Shown: piece by piece, positions 57,901 to 63,005 of the stretch
Layout of the letters: every line of letters starts with the position of its first letter
Position numbering within the stretch: the stretch's first letter is position 1
NCBI GenBank assembly: GCA_036250195.1
Contig: JAVHZZ010000003.1
Span: 296,699,565 to 296,763,564 of the forward strand
Length of the DNA: 64,000 bases
Source of the DNA: Mixophyes australis
Taxonomy: Eukaryota > Chordata > Amphibia > Anura > Limnodynastidae
Direction: 5' to 3'
The notes under the pieces: generated by a model
What the model saw: only the letters and a program-made list of their open reading frames with translations
Database searches by the model: none
Told to the model about the DNA's origin: nothing
Position numbers and translations under genes: made by a program

Positions 57901-58307
57901 CTCTATCTTATGCAGTTCTCATTAATCATAACTTTAGATAAACAAACCATCAGAAGGAGATTAAACCTAAAGCCTAAATTAGGTCTCTCATAGTCTGTAA
58001 GTAAAAGAAACAGGAATATGACACCCATATGACCTGAAATCCAGTCTACATTTCATTTTACAGTAGGTTCCAAACAAGGTAAAATAGTGTTAAGAATATT
58101 CAATTTATTGTTAGTATCAAGAAACTGAATTAAGGAAAAAAAACACTGAGTTAACAATGTCAAGTGGAAGAAAAGAGGGATGACCTGGGAAAACTGGAAC
58201 ACATGCGAATCATATCGATTACCAATATGCTTTCCAATTGACTTAAAGTTAAATTTACCTGTTATGTTATCTGACTTGGGTACACAATCTTGTCCGATAG
58301 AGTTTAT
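2334..58307 (-). CDS. ADGB: Androglobin, partial gene (14 internal coding exons seen)
   Basis: Androglobin is a large chimeric protein: a calpain-like N-terminal part, a circularly permuted globin domain split by a calmodulin-binding IQ motif, and a long tail. Mouse work links it to sperm flagellum formation, and expression is mostly in testis and ciliated cells (established knowledge). The conceptual splice reads through 14 exons with consistent phases and no internal stop. Recognisable stretches include [41 protein letters not shown], the IQ exon, [33 protein letters not shown] and [11 protein letters not shown], which match vertebrate androglobin as I remember it. One exon between 56295 and 33100 is missing from my list: the exon at 56295 ends in phase 2 and the one at 33100 starts in phase 0. 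Both ends of the gene lie outside the window. Confidence 0.93.
3656..5080. mobile_element. TIR DNA transposon carrying a minisatellite
   Basis: The left end has two TATAAGACGCACC-like blocks followed by AAATTTTGGG. The right end, read in reverse, has degenerate versions of the same blocks followed by AAATTTTGGG at about 5015-5030. These look like diverged inverted repeats around a body filled by the 27-bp tandem array. No transposase remains. It lies in the ADGB intron between the exons at 5459 and 2497. Exact ends and target duplication are unclear. Confidence 0.55.
3805..4940. repeat. 27-bp minisatellite, about 42 units
   Basis: Tandem units of the form CAGCGGGGACAAGCTGTTC plus 8 bases. 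Variants alternate in two positions: ACACGCTG or ACAAGCTG, and CATTCAGC or AACACAGC. Higher-order blocks of several units recur, for example 4141-4380 against 4380-4620 and 4735-4850. Because 27 is a multiple of three, several frames on both strands stay open (ASGDKLFNT on plus, LSPLAVLNS on minus), but no gene is implied. It is GC-rich and stands out from the AT-rich intron. Confidence 0.95.
5459..5643 (-). CDS. ADGB: ADGB exon, end of second beta-rich segment
   Basis: A 185-bp exon with acceptor CTCTTGTGATAAAG and donor GTGAGT, from phase 2 to phase 1. It reads [29 protein letters not shown] and [15 protein letters not shown]. The acceptor was chosen because the alternatives at CAATAG and TTCAAG leave the wrong phase, while this one restores RYTVK after IF. 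Confidence 0.93.
5731..6130 (-). mobile_element. L2-like LINE 3' end fragment
   Basis: The plus strand begins ATTTATATGGCGCCACAAA and runs into purine-rich sequence, the reverse complement of a LINE 3' tail. It resembles the longer L2 copy at 29065 but is more diverged. No reading frame is kept. Confidence 0.55.
6161..6493. mobile_element. 333-bp palindromic MITE (PIF/Harbinger-like)
   Basis: Nearly the whole element is one inverted repeat: the ends GGGCCTGATTCATTAAGGATC face each other and the arms match to the centre. It is flanked by CAG at 6158-6160 and 6494-6496, a 3-bp target duplication. Such foldback elements are non-autonomous. The 3-bp duplication suggests the PIF/Harbinger group, but no transposase is present. 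Confidence 0.85.
6780..6967 (-). CDS. ADGB: ADGB exon, second beta-rich segment part 2
   Basis: A 188-bp exon with acceptor CTCATATTGCAG and donor GTAAAT, from phase 0 to phase 2. It reads [27 protein letters not shown] and [16 protein letters not shown]. It is one of the most conserved parts of the gene. The upstream exon ends YTKNK, so the join gives TKNKKGYTF as in other vertebrates. Confidence 0.96.
7335..7960 (-). mobile_element. L2 LINE 3' fragment, 5'-truncated
   Basis: Closely related to the 29065-30510 copy: TTTATAGGGTGCCACAAAG at the 3' end, then GCACAGTACAAGG, and matching purine-rich sequence up to the GCGGCGCGGGAGAAGTC region. It covers only the last part of the element. Confidence 0.75.
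8865..8898. repeat. CTTAT pentanucleotide microsatellite
   Basis: About seven units of CTTAT with one variant unit. Confidence 0.9.
9808..9961 (-). CDS. ADGB: ADGB exon, second beta-rich segment part 1
   Basis: A 154-bp exon with acceptor TTTACTTTCTTTAG and donor GTGAGT, from phase 2 to phase 0. It contains [20 protein letters not shown], then [17 protein letters not shown]. The order and wording match androglobin directly after the globin domain. Confidence 0.95.
10461..10592 (-). CDS. ADGB: ADGB exon, end of globin region and FADYTVTY motif
   Basis: A 132-bp exon with acceptor TAACTTTTTAG and donor GTAAAA, phase 2 to phase 2. It starts [18 protein letters not shown] and continues [27 protein letters not shown] and NSWF-VFR are diagnostic of androglobin. 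Confidence 0.95.
10593..12948. other. ADGB intron without recognised elements
   Basis: Mostly unique-looking AT-rich DNA. A GC-richer stretch at about 11810-12000 might be a repeat, but I could not assign it. Confidence 0.5.
12949..13042 (-). CDS. ADGB: ADGB exon, permuted globin domain after the IQ motif
   Basis: A 94-bp exon with acceptor AAACATTTTAG and an optimal GTAAGT donor, from phase 1 to phase 2. It reads [20 protein letters not shown], then [11 protein letters not shown]. This is the helix A/B part of the permuted globin. TKEN and EQY-LLR match the human protein (from memory). Confidence 0.93.
15370..15735. repeat. Tandem repeat, about 31-bp unit, roughly 10-11 copies
   Basis: Repeated units of the type GGGCACTACTGTGTGGTA followed by TAATATGATTTTG. 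The first units are more diverged (CACTATTGTGGC and TAATATCAACTG). It leads directly into the repeat at 15740. Confidence 0.85.
15740..16320 (+). repeat. Dispersed repeat family, copy 1
   Basis: Shares long stretches with 20220-21360: GGGTGATGG- and TTTATTAAATG-type monomers, then CCAAATAGGGCCTTCAACA, the CACAGGTGGTGAAAGT stretch and CAGTCTGCCAACTGTC. It ends in ACAGTTGGGAGGTATG, which resembles the terminal CATACTTGCCAAC of the hAT element at 32023 in reverse, so it may be the inner part of a larger hAT-type element. Confidence 0.7.
19507..19638 (-). CDS. ADGB: ADGB exon with IQ calmodulin-binding motif
   Basis: A 132-bp exon with acceptor TTTTTAATTAAAG and donor GTAAAA, phase 1 to phase 1. 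After a variable start it reads [18 protein letters not shown], a good IQ motif (K-LQ-xxx-R-xxxx-R/K). In androglobin this motif sits between the two parts of the permuted globin and is expected to bind calmodulin. An AT microsatellite lies 16 bp upstream of the acceptor, so the branch-point region is unusually simple. Confidence 0.93.
19654..19725. repeat. AT microsatellite beside the IQ exon
   Basis: Alternating AT with a few GTAT interruptions, then a short CA run. It starts 16 bp upstream of the acceptor of the exon at 19638. Confidence 0.95.
19859..20110 (+). mobile_element. Diverged hAT-type element, left end
   Basis: ACTTACCAACTTTTCACTC, then CTCCGGGAGATCC and TGCCCACTT-TAG-AAATGGGCAG correspond to the left part of the 32023-32562 hAT element. 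It passes into the dispersed repeat at 20220, so both may belong to one longer element. Confidence 0.55.
20220..21360 (+). repeat. Dispersed repeat family, copy 2
   Basis: Same orientation and order as copy 1 at 15740 but longer, with a series of roughly 60-bp degenerate monomers (ATTTATTAAATGTGAATAC, then TTTAATG and TGGTTGGAGGGAAATAG). The shared right part runs from GGCTGGTTGGCGTTT to CTGCCAACTGTC. No coding capacity was seen. Confidence 0.7.
22340..22475 (-). CDS. ADGB: ADGB exon, permuted globin domain part 2
   Basis: A 136-bp exon with acceptor TTTTAATTCCAG and donor GTATCT, from phase 0 to phase 1. It reads [14 protein letters not shown], then [16 protein letters not shown]. This is the last globin helix region before the IQ insertion. 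The LEFAFRA stretch corresponds to FKFAFRA in the human protein (from memory). Confidence 0.92.
22590..22820 (+). repeat. SINE/LINE-tail-like repeat with AAT microsatellite
   Basis: Sequence ending in GCATCTTATAAATAAATAAT followed by an AAT run. This resembles the common amphibian tail GCGCTATATAAATAAATAA. It lies about 115 bp 5' of the exon at 22475. Confidence 0.5.
24072..24239 (-). CDS. ADGB: ADGB exon, permuted globin domain part 1
   Basis: A 168-bp exon (56 codons, phase 0 at both ends) with acceptor TTATTACATAG and donor GTAAAT. It starts [20 protein letters not shown] and ends [10 protein letters not shown]. By alignment with remembered human androglobin this is the region of globin helices E to F/G. 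A conserved AHYP lies in the second half and is a candidate for the heme-binding His region. Pattern and position support the call; which residues bind heme cannot be settled by eye. Confidence 0.93.
25330..26050 (-). pseudogene. Decayed transposon protein, possibly Crypton-like tyrosine recombinase
   Basis: Reading frames on the minus strand include [35 protein letters not shown] and, after stops and frameshifts, a [16 protein letters not shown] block. I recall this order (LFNRRR-GEV, SELEKKL, then a W-x4-MxxH helix) from uncharacterised fish and frog transposon proteins with a tyrosine-recombinase-like fold. The catalytic segment itself was not located, so the class is uncertain. Several stops make it non-functional. 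Confidence 0.5.
26690..26935 (+). pseudogene. Non-LTR retrotransposon C-terminal fragment
   Basis: Reads [22 protein letters not shown] sequence, then [18 protein letters not shown] and FKRGLDNFF. The pattern R-H-LRL...F-TRR...WNSLP..VV.A.SI..FK..LD.F is typical of CR1-group ORF2 C-termini. It is followed by AT-rich 3' sequence. Only the last 80 or so residues are kept. Confidence 0.7.
26976..27112. repeat. AT and CATA microsatellites
   Basis: An AT run at about 26976-27010 and a CATA run at about 27085-27112, separated by unique sequence. Confidence 0.9.
28302..28416 (-). CDS. ADGB: ADGB exon, end of first beta-sandwich-like segment
   Basis: A 115-bp exon with acceptor TCTTTATTGCAG and donor GTAAAA, from phase 2 to phase 0. 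It reads [20 protein letters not shown], then [18 protein letters not shown]. The [10 protein letters not shown] stretch is a strong androglobin signature. The joined LPAG-RH step resembles the LPPG turn of calpain domain III (inference). Confidence 0.94.
28721..28908. mobile_element. 188-bp palindromic MITE, copy 1 (TAG duplication)
   Basis: A near-perfect inverted repeat with ends GGGGTAAATGTATGAAGCTC and arms including GGCGCTGCCTTGTAAAGGG. It is flanked by TAG at 28718-28720 and 28909-28911. The copy at 56952-57139 has the same length and the same arms. A single-stranded copy would form one long GC-rich hairpin. PIF/Harbinger-like from the 3-bp duplication. Confidence 0.9.
29065..30510 (-). 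pseudogene. L2-clade LINE, 5'-truncated, frameshifted ORF2
   Basis: On the minus strand the reverse-transcriptase palm is clear: [20 protein letters not shown], then [14 protein letters not shown] with the catalytic YADD, then [13 protein letters not shown]. Farther on, [12 protein letters not shown] and a C-terminal region follow in another frame. The 3' end at about 29065 reads, in reverse, GGCGCCCTATAAATAAAAAT. Typical L2 gene order, but the 5' endonuclease part is missing and frameshifts break the ORF. Confidence 0.88.
32023..32562. mobile_element. 540-bp hAT non-autonomous element with 8-bp target duplication
   Basis: Ends CACACTTGCCAAC and (reverse) CATACTTGCCAAC. It is flanked by a perfect CACTAGTC at 32015-32022 and 32563-32570. 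The 8-bp duplication is diagnostic of the hAT group. Inside are CTCCCGG-rich arms and a CpG-rich hairpin. It sits 52 bp 3' of the ADGB exon at 32615. Confidence 0.88.
32322..32453. repeat. CpG-rich hairpin nested in the hAT element
   Basis: The arms GCGCTGTCCTATACAGCAGC and the matching CTGCTGTATAGGACAG face each other around GCGTCCGCGGCGGTGCTGT and its complement. It is flanked by runs of G and C (GGGGGGTTTCC and GGAAACCCCCC types), suggesting a second small element inserted in the hAT copy. Confidence 0.75.
32615..32750 (-). CDS. ADGB: ADGB exon, first beta-sandwich-like segment, part 2
   Basis: A 136-bp exon with acceptor CTGTTTTTACAG-like context and donor GTTTGT, a weaker but valid GT site. 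It reads [19 protein letters not shown], then [19 protein letters not shown]. The donor was chosen because it alone gives phase 2 and joins LPAG to RHVL of the next exon, as in other androglobins. The hAT element at 32023-32562 ends 52 bp downstream of this exon. Confidence 0.93.
32992..33100 (-). CDS. ADGB: ADGB exon, first beta-sandwich-like segment, part 1
   Basis: A 109-bp exon with acceptor CCCTTTGCAG and an optimal GTAAGT donor, from phase 0 to phase 1. It contains [19 protein letters not shown] and [10 protein letters not shown], which match the androglobin segment before the globin domain. I infer a calpain domain-III-like beta sandwich from the later LPAG-R-H pattern. The intron to the next exon is only 241 bp, the shortest seen here. 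Confidence 0.93.
34116..34283. repeat. 168-bp foldback of two SINE/LINE tails
   Basis: ATTGTAAAGCGCTACGGAAT, then GGCGCTATTTAAATAAATG and ATGATGATG, are followed by A-rich sequence and the exact reverse order. The centre is ACTTTACATATATGTAAAGT. Two tails of the same amphibian repeat meet tail to tail. Confidence 0.85.
34865..35700. mobile_element. Possible solo LTR or unassigned retroelement remnant
   Basis: It begins with a CpG-rich hairpin (GCCGTGCGAT and ATCGCACGGT, 34877-34932), contains a long TA microsatellite (35047-35102), and then GC-richer sequence ending with AAAATAAATCACTTTGTGC, which resembles a poly(A) signal. No open frame, primer site or confirmed duplication was found, so this is a guess. 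Confidence 0.3.
37440..38175 (+). pseudogene. CR1-like LINE fragment interrupted by a MITE
   Basis: After the MITE the plus strand reads [17 protein letters not shown], then [10 protein letters not shown] and [15 protein letters not shown]. This is the CR1-group pattern RATKM...YxERLxxLxxxxLxxRRxRGDMIxxFKYxKG. Before the MITE, GGTCATTGGTGAGACACACC continues the same element. Stops and a missing palm domain mark it as dead. Confidence 0.7.
37673..37877. mobile_element. 205-bp MITE with CTA target duplication, nested in a LINE
   Basis: Terminal inverted repeats of about 30 bp: GGGGGGTATTACATTAGG and (reverse) GGGGGGTATTCAATTAGG. CTA flanks both ends (37670-37672, 37878-37880). Removing the element and one CTA restores continuous LINE sequence. 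PIF/Harbinger-like. Confidence 0.88.
38818..38846. repeat. CTGTG pentanucleotide repeat
   Basis: About five to six tandem CTGTG units. Confidence 0.9.
39317..39955. mobile_element. Non-autonomous DNA transposon, about 640 bp
   Basis: The left end CAGGGCCGTCTTCCCCATT, then GGGCAATTGCCCTGGGG, matches the right end in reverse (CAGGGCCATCTTAACAACAT, then GGGCCCCGGGGCAAAT). The inner sequence has no convincing frame. Target duplication not resolved. Confidence 0.65.
40224..41502 (-). mobile_element. mariner element with decayed transposase
   Basis: Inverted ends CGAGGTATGTCTATTAAATA and (reverse) CAAGGTCTGTCTATTAAATA, total 1279 bp, the usual mariner size, next to a TA on the left (40222-40223; the right copy has decayed to TT). 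The minus strand encodes a helix-turn-helix part ([20 protein letters not shown]) and catalytic-domain pieces ([34 protein letters not shown], then HQDNAPAD in a shifted frame). At least two frameshifts and several N-terminal stops make it inactive. Confidence 0.92.
42410..44100 (+). pseudogene. Penelope-like element, copy A
   Basis: Plus-strand pieces in order: [20 protein letters not shown] and QADKVGG (N-terminal RT part), then [24 protein letters not shown] (catalytic YIDD kept), [10 protein letters not shown], a Cys cluster CNHCNICKC, and [11 protein letters not shown] from a GIY-YIG endonuclease. Order and motifs identify a Penelope-like retroelement. Frameshifts occur between every block. 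Confidence 0.85.
44301..44521. repeat. AT and AG microsatellites
   Basis: AT runs at 44301-44328 and about 44424-44484, the latter passing straight into an AG run to 44521. They border the dispersed repeat cluster at 44669. Confidence 0.95.
44669..45545 (+). repeat. Five-copy tandem/dispersed repeat cluster
   Basis: The motif ATCCATCCAGTGGAAGGC, then AGAACAGGCTCCCCGGGTCA and CCAACGGGAGGTC recurs at about 44669, 44814, 45038, 45179 and 45366. It is followed in several units by CATCCCAATCGGTGCA and once by CCGGACAGACAAACAAACC. Units are bounded by TATATATAG stretches. Short open frames across it look incidental. Confidence 0.85.
45618..45916. repeat. AT/AG and AAG microsatellites
   Basis: AT then AG at about 45618-45690, and a purine-rich run ending in about 15 AAG/GAA units at about 45833-45916. 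Confidence 0.95.
49196..49300. repeat. Tandem duplication, about 60-bp unit
   Basis: CATGCAGCTGGTACCATATA is followed 61 bp later by TACGCAGCTGGTACCATATA, each continuing with TAATATGG and ATATAC. Two units. Confidence 0.85.
51411..53036 (+). pseudogene. Penelope-like reverse transcriptase with GIY-YIG endonuclease, one stop
   Basis: One frame runs from the truncated start ([15 protein letters not shown]) to 53036, broken only by TGA at 51765-51767. RT motifs: [27 protein letters not shown], and [10 protein letters not shown] with the catalytic YIDD. Then [10 protein letters not shown], a Cys-containing linker ([11 protein letters not shown]), and the endonuclease core [20 protein letters not shown] followed by [11 protein letters not shown]. 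The RT N-terminus is missing. The stop falls where related copies have Trp (FWEH/GWWEKE), so one base change explains it. Confidence 0.92.
53581..53660 (+). ncRNA. Hammerhead-ribozyme-like motif in the Penelope-like 3' region
   Basis: Stem I pairs CAGTCTTATC (53594-53603) and TCC (53604-53606) with GGA (53640-53642) and GATAAGACTG (53645-53654). The core reads TTGACAA where the hammerhead consensus is CUGANGA. Stem II is GACC/GGTC around CCTCGCT, followed by GAAAC-GC-GTC, giving a minimal palindromic stem III (ACGCGT) and a GTC cleavage triplet. Hammerheads are known in Penelope-like terminal repeats. Both core changes (C3 to U, G8 to A) keep a pair, but an extra A precedes stem II, so activity is uncertain. 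Confidence 0.45.
54540..56150 (-). pseudogene. Penelope-like element, copy C
   Basis: On the minus strand: [17 protein letters not shown] (56150 side), a frameshift in an A-run near 56062, then a 309-codon frame with [46 protein letters not shown] and [10 protein letters not shown], then [12 protein letters not shown] decayed GIY-YIG part follows ([10 protein letters not shown], then [14 protein letters not shown] in another frame). It is a different subfamily from copy B. It lies on the sense strand of ADGB about 150 bp from the exon at 56295. Confidence 0.9.
56295..56460 (-). CDS. ADGB: ADGB exon with [11 protein letters not shown] motif
   Basis: A 166-bp exon with acceptor TCTTTTAACAG and donor GTGAGT, starting in phase 1 and ending in phase 2. 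The first 40 residues are a polar, Lys/Thr-rich linker. The end, [13 protein letters not shown], matches the conserved androglobin motif (human form WLDFEDFCVCFQ, from memory). A Penelope-like element on the same strand begins only about 150 bp downstream of the donor. Confidence 0.9.
56952..57139. mobile_element. 188-bp palindromic MITE, copy 2 (CAG duplication)
   Basis: Same length and arms as 28721-28908 (ends GGGGTAAATGTATTAACCTC, arm GGCGCTTAAATTTAAAGCGG). Flanked by CAG at 56949-56951 and 57140-57142. The two arms differ by only a few bases, and this copy is the more symmetrical of the two. Confidence 0.9.
57363..57515 (+). mobile_element. tRNA-derived SINE fragment
   Basis: GGGGCAGCACGATGGCTTAG contains a box-A-like TGGCTTAGTGG (57375-57385). 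A box-B-like GAGTTTAATTCC lies at 57418-57429. It continues with GTGTTTGTGTGGGTTTCCTC and GTTTCCTTTCACACTCCAA, the common fish/amphibian SINE body. The tail is missing. Confidence 0.75.
58259..58307 (-). CDS. ADGB: ADGB exon (linker before the globin region)
   Basis: A 49-bp exon with a strong pyrimidine-rich acceptor (TTTTTATTCCTGCAG) and a GTAAAT donor. It starts in phase 0, ends in phase 1 and reads [16 protein letters not shown]. The split last codon joins in frame to the exon at 56460. It lies in the poorly conserved linker between the calpain-like part and the globin part, so the call rests on splice sites, phase and neighbour rather than similarity. Confidence 0.75.
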
Positions 58308-59099
58308 CTGCAGGAATAAAAATAGTTGTTTTTTTATTTAAAAACTGTGCACCTTTGGGTCTATTTTGTACATATTAAGTTAAAACAATAAATTTTCCCC
58401 AGCACACTAGTGAATGCTTCCTCACATATACTAAAAGTGTCACCCCACCCAAAAACAATAAAGAACAAATTATTGAATACATGTAGGTGCAAACACAATA
58501 TGTGCTCAAACAAATTTTTCAATTTCTTTATAACAAAACACCAAATTCTCCCCAAAAGGGGAACAGATAAATAACAAATACTTATATATTCCCCCCTGTT
58601 CTCCTATTGGGCTCTTCTGTATGTATCGCTTCAGCAGATAACTAAAAATCCACATCAATCAATATGTGAACTGAAAAAAGAAAAAATATTTATATAGTGC
58701 AAAATGTTTACAGAAATAACCAAGTGACATTAATAATGGATAGTGAGAAGAGTGATAAATCTAACTTCCAAAGAAATTTGACCGAGCCGTTAGGTCCAGT
58801 AGTTAACTAACACCCTATTGTGGCTGCACTAGATCTCCATCTTTCACACAGCCCGTAGATAAAATCTCAAATAGTGTATATCCTATTTTTCTTGAATACA
58901 GTCAAGCATGTAGTTCATAAAATGGATCACAGAAGGGAGTTCATCATGTAAAACAGAAGAAAGGAAACAGCTTCTGGTAGACCCAGCATTTAATATTAAA
59001 AATATACTCCCATAAAAACATGAACATACAGCATGTATATTAAAATTCATAAGTTCCCTCTCAGGGTTAGGTAATCATTCCTACTAGGTGTCCTTGGTT

Positions 59100-61030
59100 A
59101 TACAGCATTGAGAGGAATGCAATTCTCCTGACAAGGTTTCAAGATTCTAGTCAGATGCACAATTTTTCTCACCAGAGCACAAAAGGAGTCTATTCCACCA
59201 CTGGGTTAAGCAAGCATTAGGGTGATGATGGCTTAGATAATGAATATAGGAGCTACTATCTGTAGCTTTGGTATATATTTTAGTTAAAAGATTATTGTCC
59301 TTTACATATACCGTAACGTCTAGAAACTATCATACTAATGTTAAATGTCAGTTGAACATTAACTGAGTTATCATTAAGATGGATACAGAAATTGATCAAA
59401 TATTAATGTCCTTCTCGTGAAGTGAAGAAAATATTGTCTATAAACCATAACCATATCACTAGGTTCGCCCCCCACCCGTGGCCGCTCCAAACATGAAACC
59501 ACTGAAACTGGTCCATGAAAAGAGTGGCATACCATGGGACAAACCTGGTCCTCATGGCAGTATCTACTTTTTGCAGATAGTAGTCATCCTCACAGGTGAA
59601 AACATTCTTTGTGCGTATCAATTTAATGCCTTCCATCAAAAATTGGTTTAGTCTCTGACTGGCTTAAAGTGGTTATAACTGTGTCAATTTGTAGTTGGTG
59701 TTCTGTATAGAGAGAAATTACATCAACAGTGGCTAGAAACATACCACCTTCCCACTTAATGTCTCATAGCCTAGATAGAAAATCTGTAGTATTTCTTAAA
59801 TATGCTTAATTTTTTATAATGTATGGCTTCAAGTGTGCATCAATATATTTAAAGAGGGTCGCAGTCAGAGAGTTTGTACCTGTAATAATGGGTCTGACAG
59901 GTTTTTTTTTTATAGTTTTTATGTATTTTCAGCAAAACATACATCCCAGGTATTTTGGGATGAAGACTATTTAAAAAGTCCAATTCATCTTTTTCTATAG
60001 TACAATCTCTATGATGTCTAAAAAGGATTATTTTTTTTTTATTCTCTGAGGGATTAGAACGACTCCTCCGTAGTTTGATATATGAACCACCTTCATTAAA
60101 TATCTTCACTATGCATGATAACATAAGCAATATCCTTATCACCAGGCTTAATAACTATACTCTGGTTTTGTTTTAATTGTTTCTATGCTAGTCTCTTATC
60201 TTTTGTGAGATATGGGTGCTTAAATTGAAAATGGTAGTGCATTCTTCTATTACACGTGTGATTTCTTCTTTTTTTTTTGAGTTTAGGGTTTTCTTTCAAA
60301 TGCTTACGACCCTCTTTTACCTCTTTTCCTTCTCCAATATTTCTTGTGATCTCCTACCTGGATATTTGATGACAATCCTGGAATTCTAAAAAATCATTGC
60401 CTTTATCTGTTTGAACAGCTTTCTTTGTATATAGTGGATCAAATCTATTTTGGGTTTCTATAGTAAAATGGGAATTTTGTAATTTATTTCTTCTCAATAT
60501 TCTATTCTTCTTATTATTTACCCCGTATCAATCCTTCCCATAATAAAAAATACATTTTCTCCAATGTTTGTCTCTCTCTCTCTCTATTCACTGTGTCTGC
60601 AGAGTCAAATTGTTTAATTAAATATTCCTTATCATATTTTCTTCTATTACTGTGCCAACTTGGTTGCGCTATATTCCATATAACATCAGTTGTGTCCTCT
60701 TCCTTTTTAGATGATCTCTTGAAGTTTTATCTTTTCCTCCTTTTACTTTTTTTTTATAGATTAACTTCCCTCTCTTTCAAACCCTTTATACTTTAGAATC
60801 TCTCTTTTCTCTCTAATTTTGTTTTTTTTATATCAATTCTTTCCTTTTCTTTCTAGGTTTCTGTACAATTTCATTCTCCTTTTTTGGTAATGTTCTAAGT
60901 CTGTAAAGGGGCTTACACGTGTCTGTAGTGCACGGATATCCTCTTCCAACCTAATAAGGTCCCTCCTTCTCTGCTTTACCATCAGTTTCATTAAAGCAAA
61001 ATAACAGGATTCTAATATGCCTATCCACTC
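59100..61030 (-). pseudogene. Penelope-like element, copy D
   Basis: Minus-strand pieces: a Lys-rich N-terminal stretch (60600-60960), RHHRDCTIEKDELDFLNSL and MYVLLKIHKNYKKK (the fingers motif of Penelope-like RTs), then TAMRTRFVPWYATLFMDQF and WFIDNIFFTS, where the catalytic YIDD has decayed to FIDN. The 59180-59270 part matches copy E in opposite orientation. Confidence 0.8.
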
Positions 61031-61044
61031 TTTCTAAAATATTT

Positions 61045-61580
61045 CTGATTAAATTTTCACATTTGAGGATAACTACTATTTTAAAGAACAAAAGTAGGTA
61101 GAGCCATGAGGACCAGGCTCGCCCCCTCCTATGCCAACATTTTTATGGGTCAGTTTAGGTGGTCTTATGTTTGGAGTGGCCACAGGTTGGCGGTGAACCT
61201 GGCCACATGGCTACGATTTCTAGAAAATATTTTCTTAATTTGGAAAGGAGAGCATGAAGATTTGATCAATTTCTGCAACTATCTAAATGATAACTCTGTT
61301 AATGTTCAGTTTACCTTAACATTAGTATGGCAGTAGTTTGTTTATAGATGTTACGGTATATGTAAAGGGAAAATCTTTTAACTAAAATATATACCAAACC
61401 TACAGATAGTAATTACTATCTAAGCTATCATCACCCCAATGCTTGCTTAACCCAGTGGTGGGGGAGCCTCCTTTTGTACCATGGTGAGAAATATTGTGCA
61501 TCTGACAAGGATCTGGGCACATCATCAAGAGAATTACATTTAATGCTGCATATGCTGTATAACTAAGGGCATCCGGTAGG
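61045..61580 (+). pseudogene. Penelope-like element, copy E
   Basis: Reads RAMRTRLAPSYANIFMGQF, WLRFLENIFLIWKGEHED (YIDD lost) and, in another frame, KPTDSNYYLSYHHPNACLTQ. It is close kin of copy D but in opposite orientation, so the two form a long imperfect inverted repeat. Truncated at both ends. Confidence 0.8.
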
Positions 61581-62596
61581 AATGGTTGTCTAACCCTGGG
61601 AGGAAACGTATAAATTTTAGTTTGCCATATATTACTGAGCTATATTGAGAAACTTAAAAAAGGTTTTATAGCATTGTATTATGTAGATAAACAATTAAAT
61701 ATATTGGAGACATATTTACAGAGAATATAGGTGGTGAGGACCATGTACTCAACAGCTTACAATCTAATAGATATAGGGACTATATATTAAAAAAGGAAGG
61801 GAAGATTGCAGATTCCACAACAAAGTTATCTCAGTATCAAGTATTACTTTAGTCAAGTGTGGGGGAACTTTAAGAGTTAAAAATCAGCTGCTATCTGAGC
61901 TTGGGTATATGTGGATATGCTTGTCTGAAAATATGAGAGTTGAAAGCATGGTTAAAGATTTTGAAGGCGAAAGAGAGACTGATATTTTAAGGTAATAATT
62001 TCTATTGGTAAAGTGCTGCGGGCCGGAAAGCCTTACAGGGGCTACAGATCTAGTGATTCAAGAGCCTTGAATCAGTAGATGCGCAAATTAAATGGTCTTT
62101 AGGATCAAGGGAGAAAATATATGTTATGGCGGTGTAAAGAAAATATACAGTAATAAAATAAAGCATTTATGCGGTCATAAGACAGGAAGTTTTTGGTTCC
62201 AGTATATATAGGAGATTACCTGAAATATGTATCACCAGACCCATATCATAGTTTGGTTAGGGGCCCAGCGATGCCTGTATTGCCTCCTGGGCTTCCCACT
62301 CTGCTCTCAATAGAGCAGAGAGGGGTGTGGGCAGAGGGGGGTGAGGGCAATACGCCACAGAGCATGCACATTGGGCTAGTTTTCCACTTTAAAGATGTCT
62401 CCACTTCACCTTGTAGCTACCACAACCCCCGGTGTCCCCTTATATATCCTAAGAAACTTCCTCACACTTTAGAGATACAAAAACAAAATGTGGTCATGGC
62501 ACAAGGTATAGAACCATCCTCATTGCATCATACAGATAAATATATGCTAGATGGAGTTTTTGAGGGGGTGTTCTTTCAATATAGATCATAGAAATC

Positions 62597-63005
62597 TTGA
62601 ACAAACAACCGAAGAGCGGTATAAGTATATGTGCAAAAGGCACTCCAGTTCTCTAATAATCAACAAATTGTTAAATAATTGTTTCATATGTATATATACA
62701 TATGTATATATAGTGACCAATGACTAACTATATAGATTCCAATCATGGGGCAATAAGCCTTTATTATTTGGATCACATATAGGCGATATATTAAAAACAA
62801 ATTCTAAAAAGTGATTGCTGACATCAGCGTGTTAACATCAGCAATGACGTCACAGTCCCGGAAGGTCTGAAAAGGGTGTAGGACGCTGCTAATAAATCAT
62901 ATCACTTACGAATATAATAGCTGTTATTTAAAAATTTGTTCATTATTAGAGAACTGGAGTGCCTTTTGCACATATAGTTATTCCGCTCTTTGGTTGTTTG
63001 TTCAA
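62597..63005. mobile_element. Element with 65-bp terminal inverted repeats
   Basis: The ends TTGAACAAACAACCGAAGAG and (reverse) TTGAACAAACAACCAAAGAG continue as matching inverted repeats for about 65 bp, to CTCTAATAAT. The centre holds a second inverted repeat, ATTGCTGACATCAG against CATCAGCAAT. No frame and no certain target duplication were found, so the class is unknown. Confidence 0.75.

Noticed and set aside
62193..62591. 132-codon plus-strand frame
   Set aside because: No recognisable domain, composition typical of chance in a GC-richer patch, and located inside an intron of a minus-strand gene.
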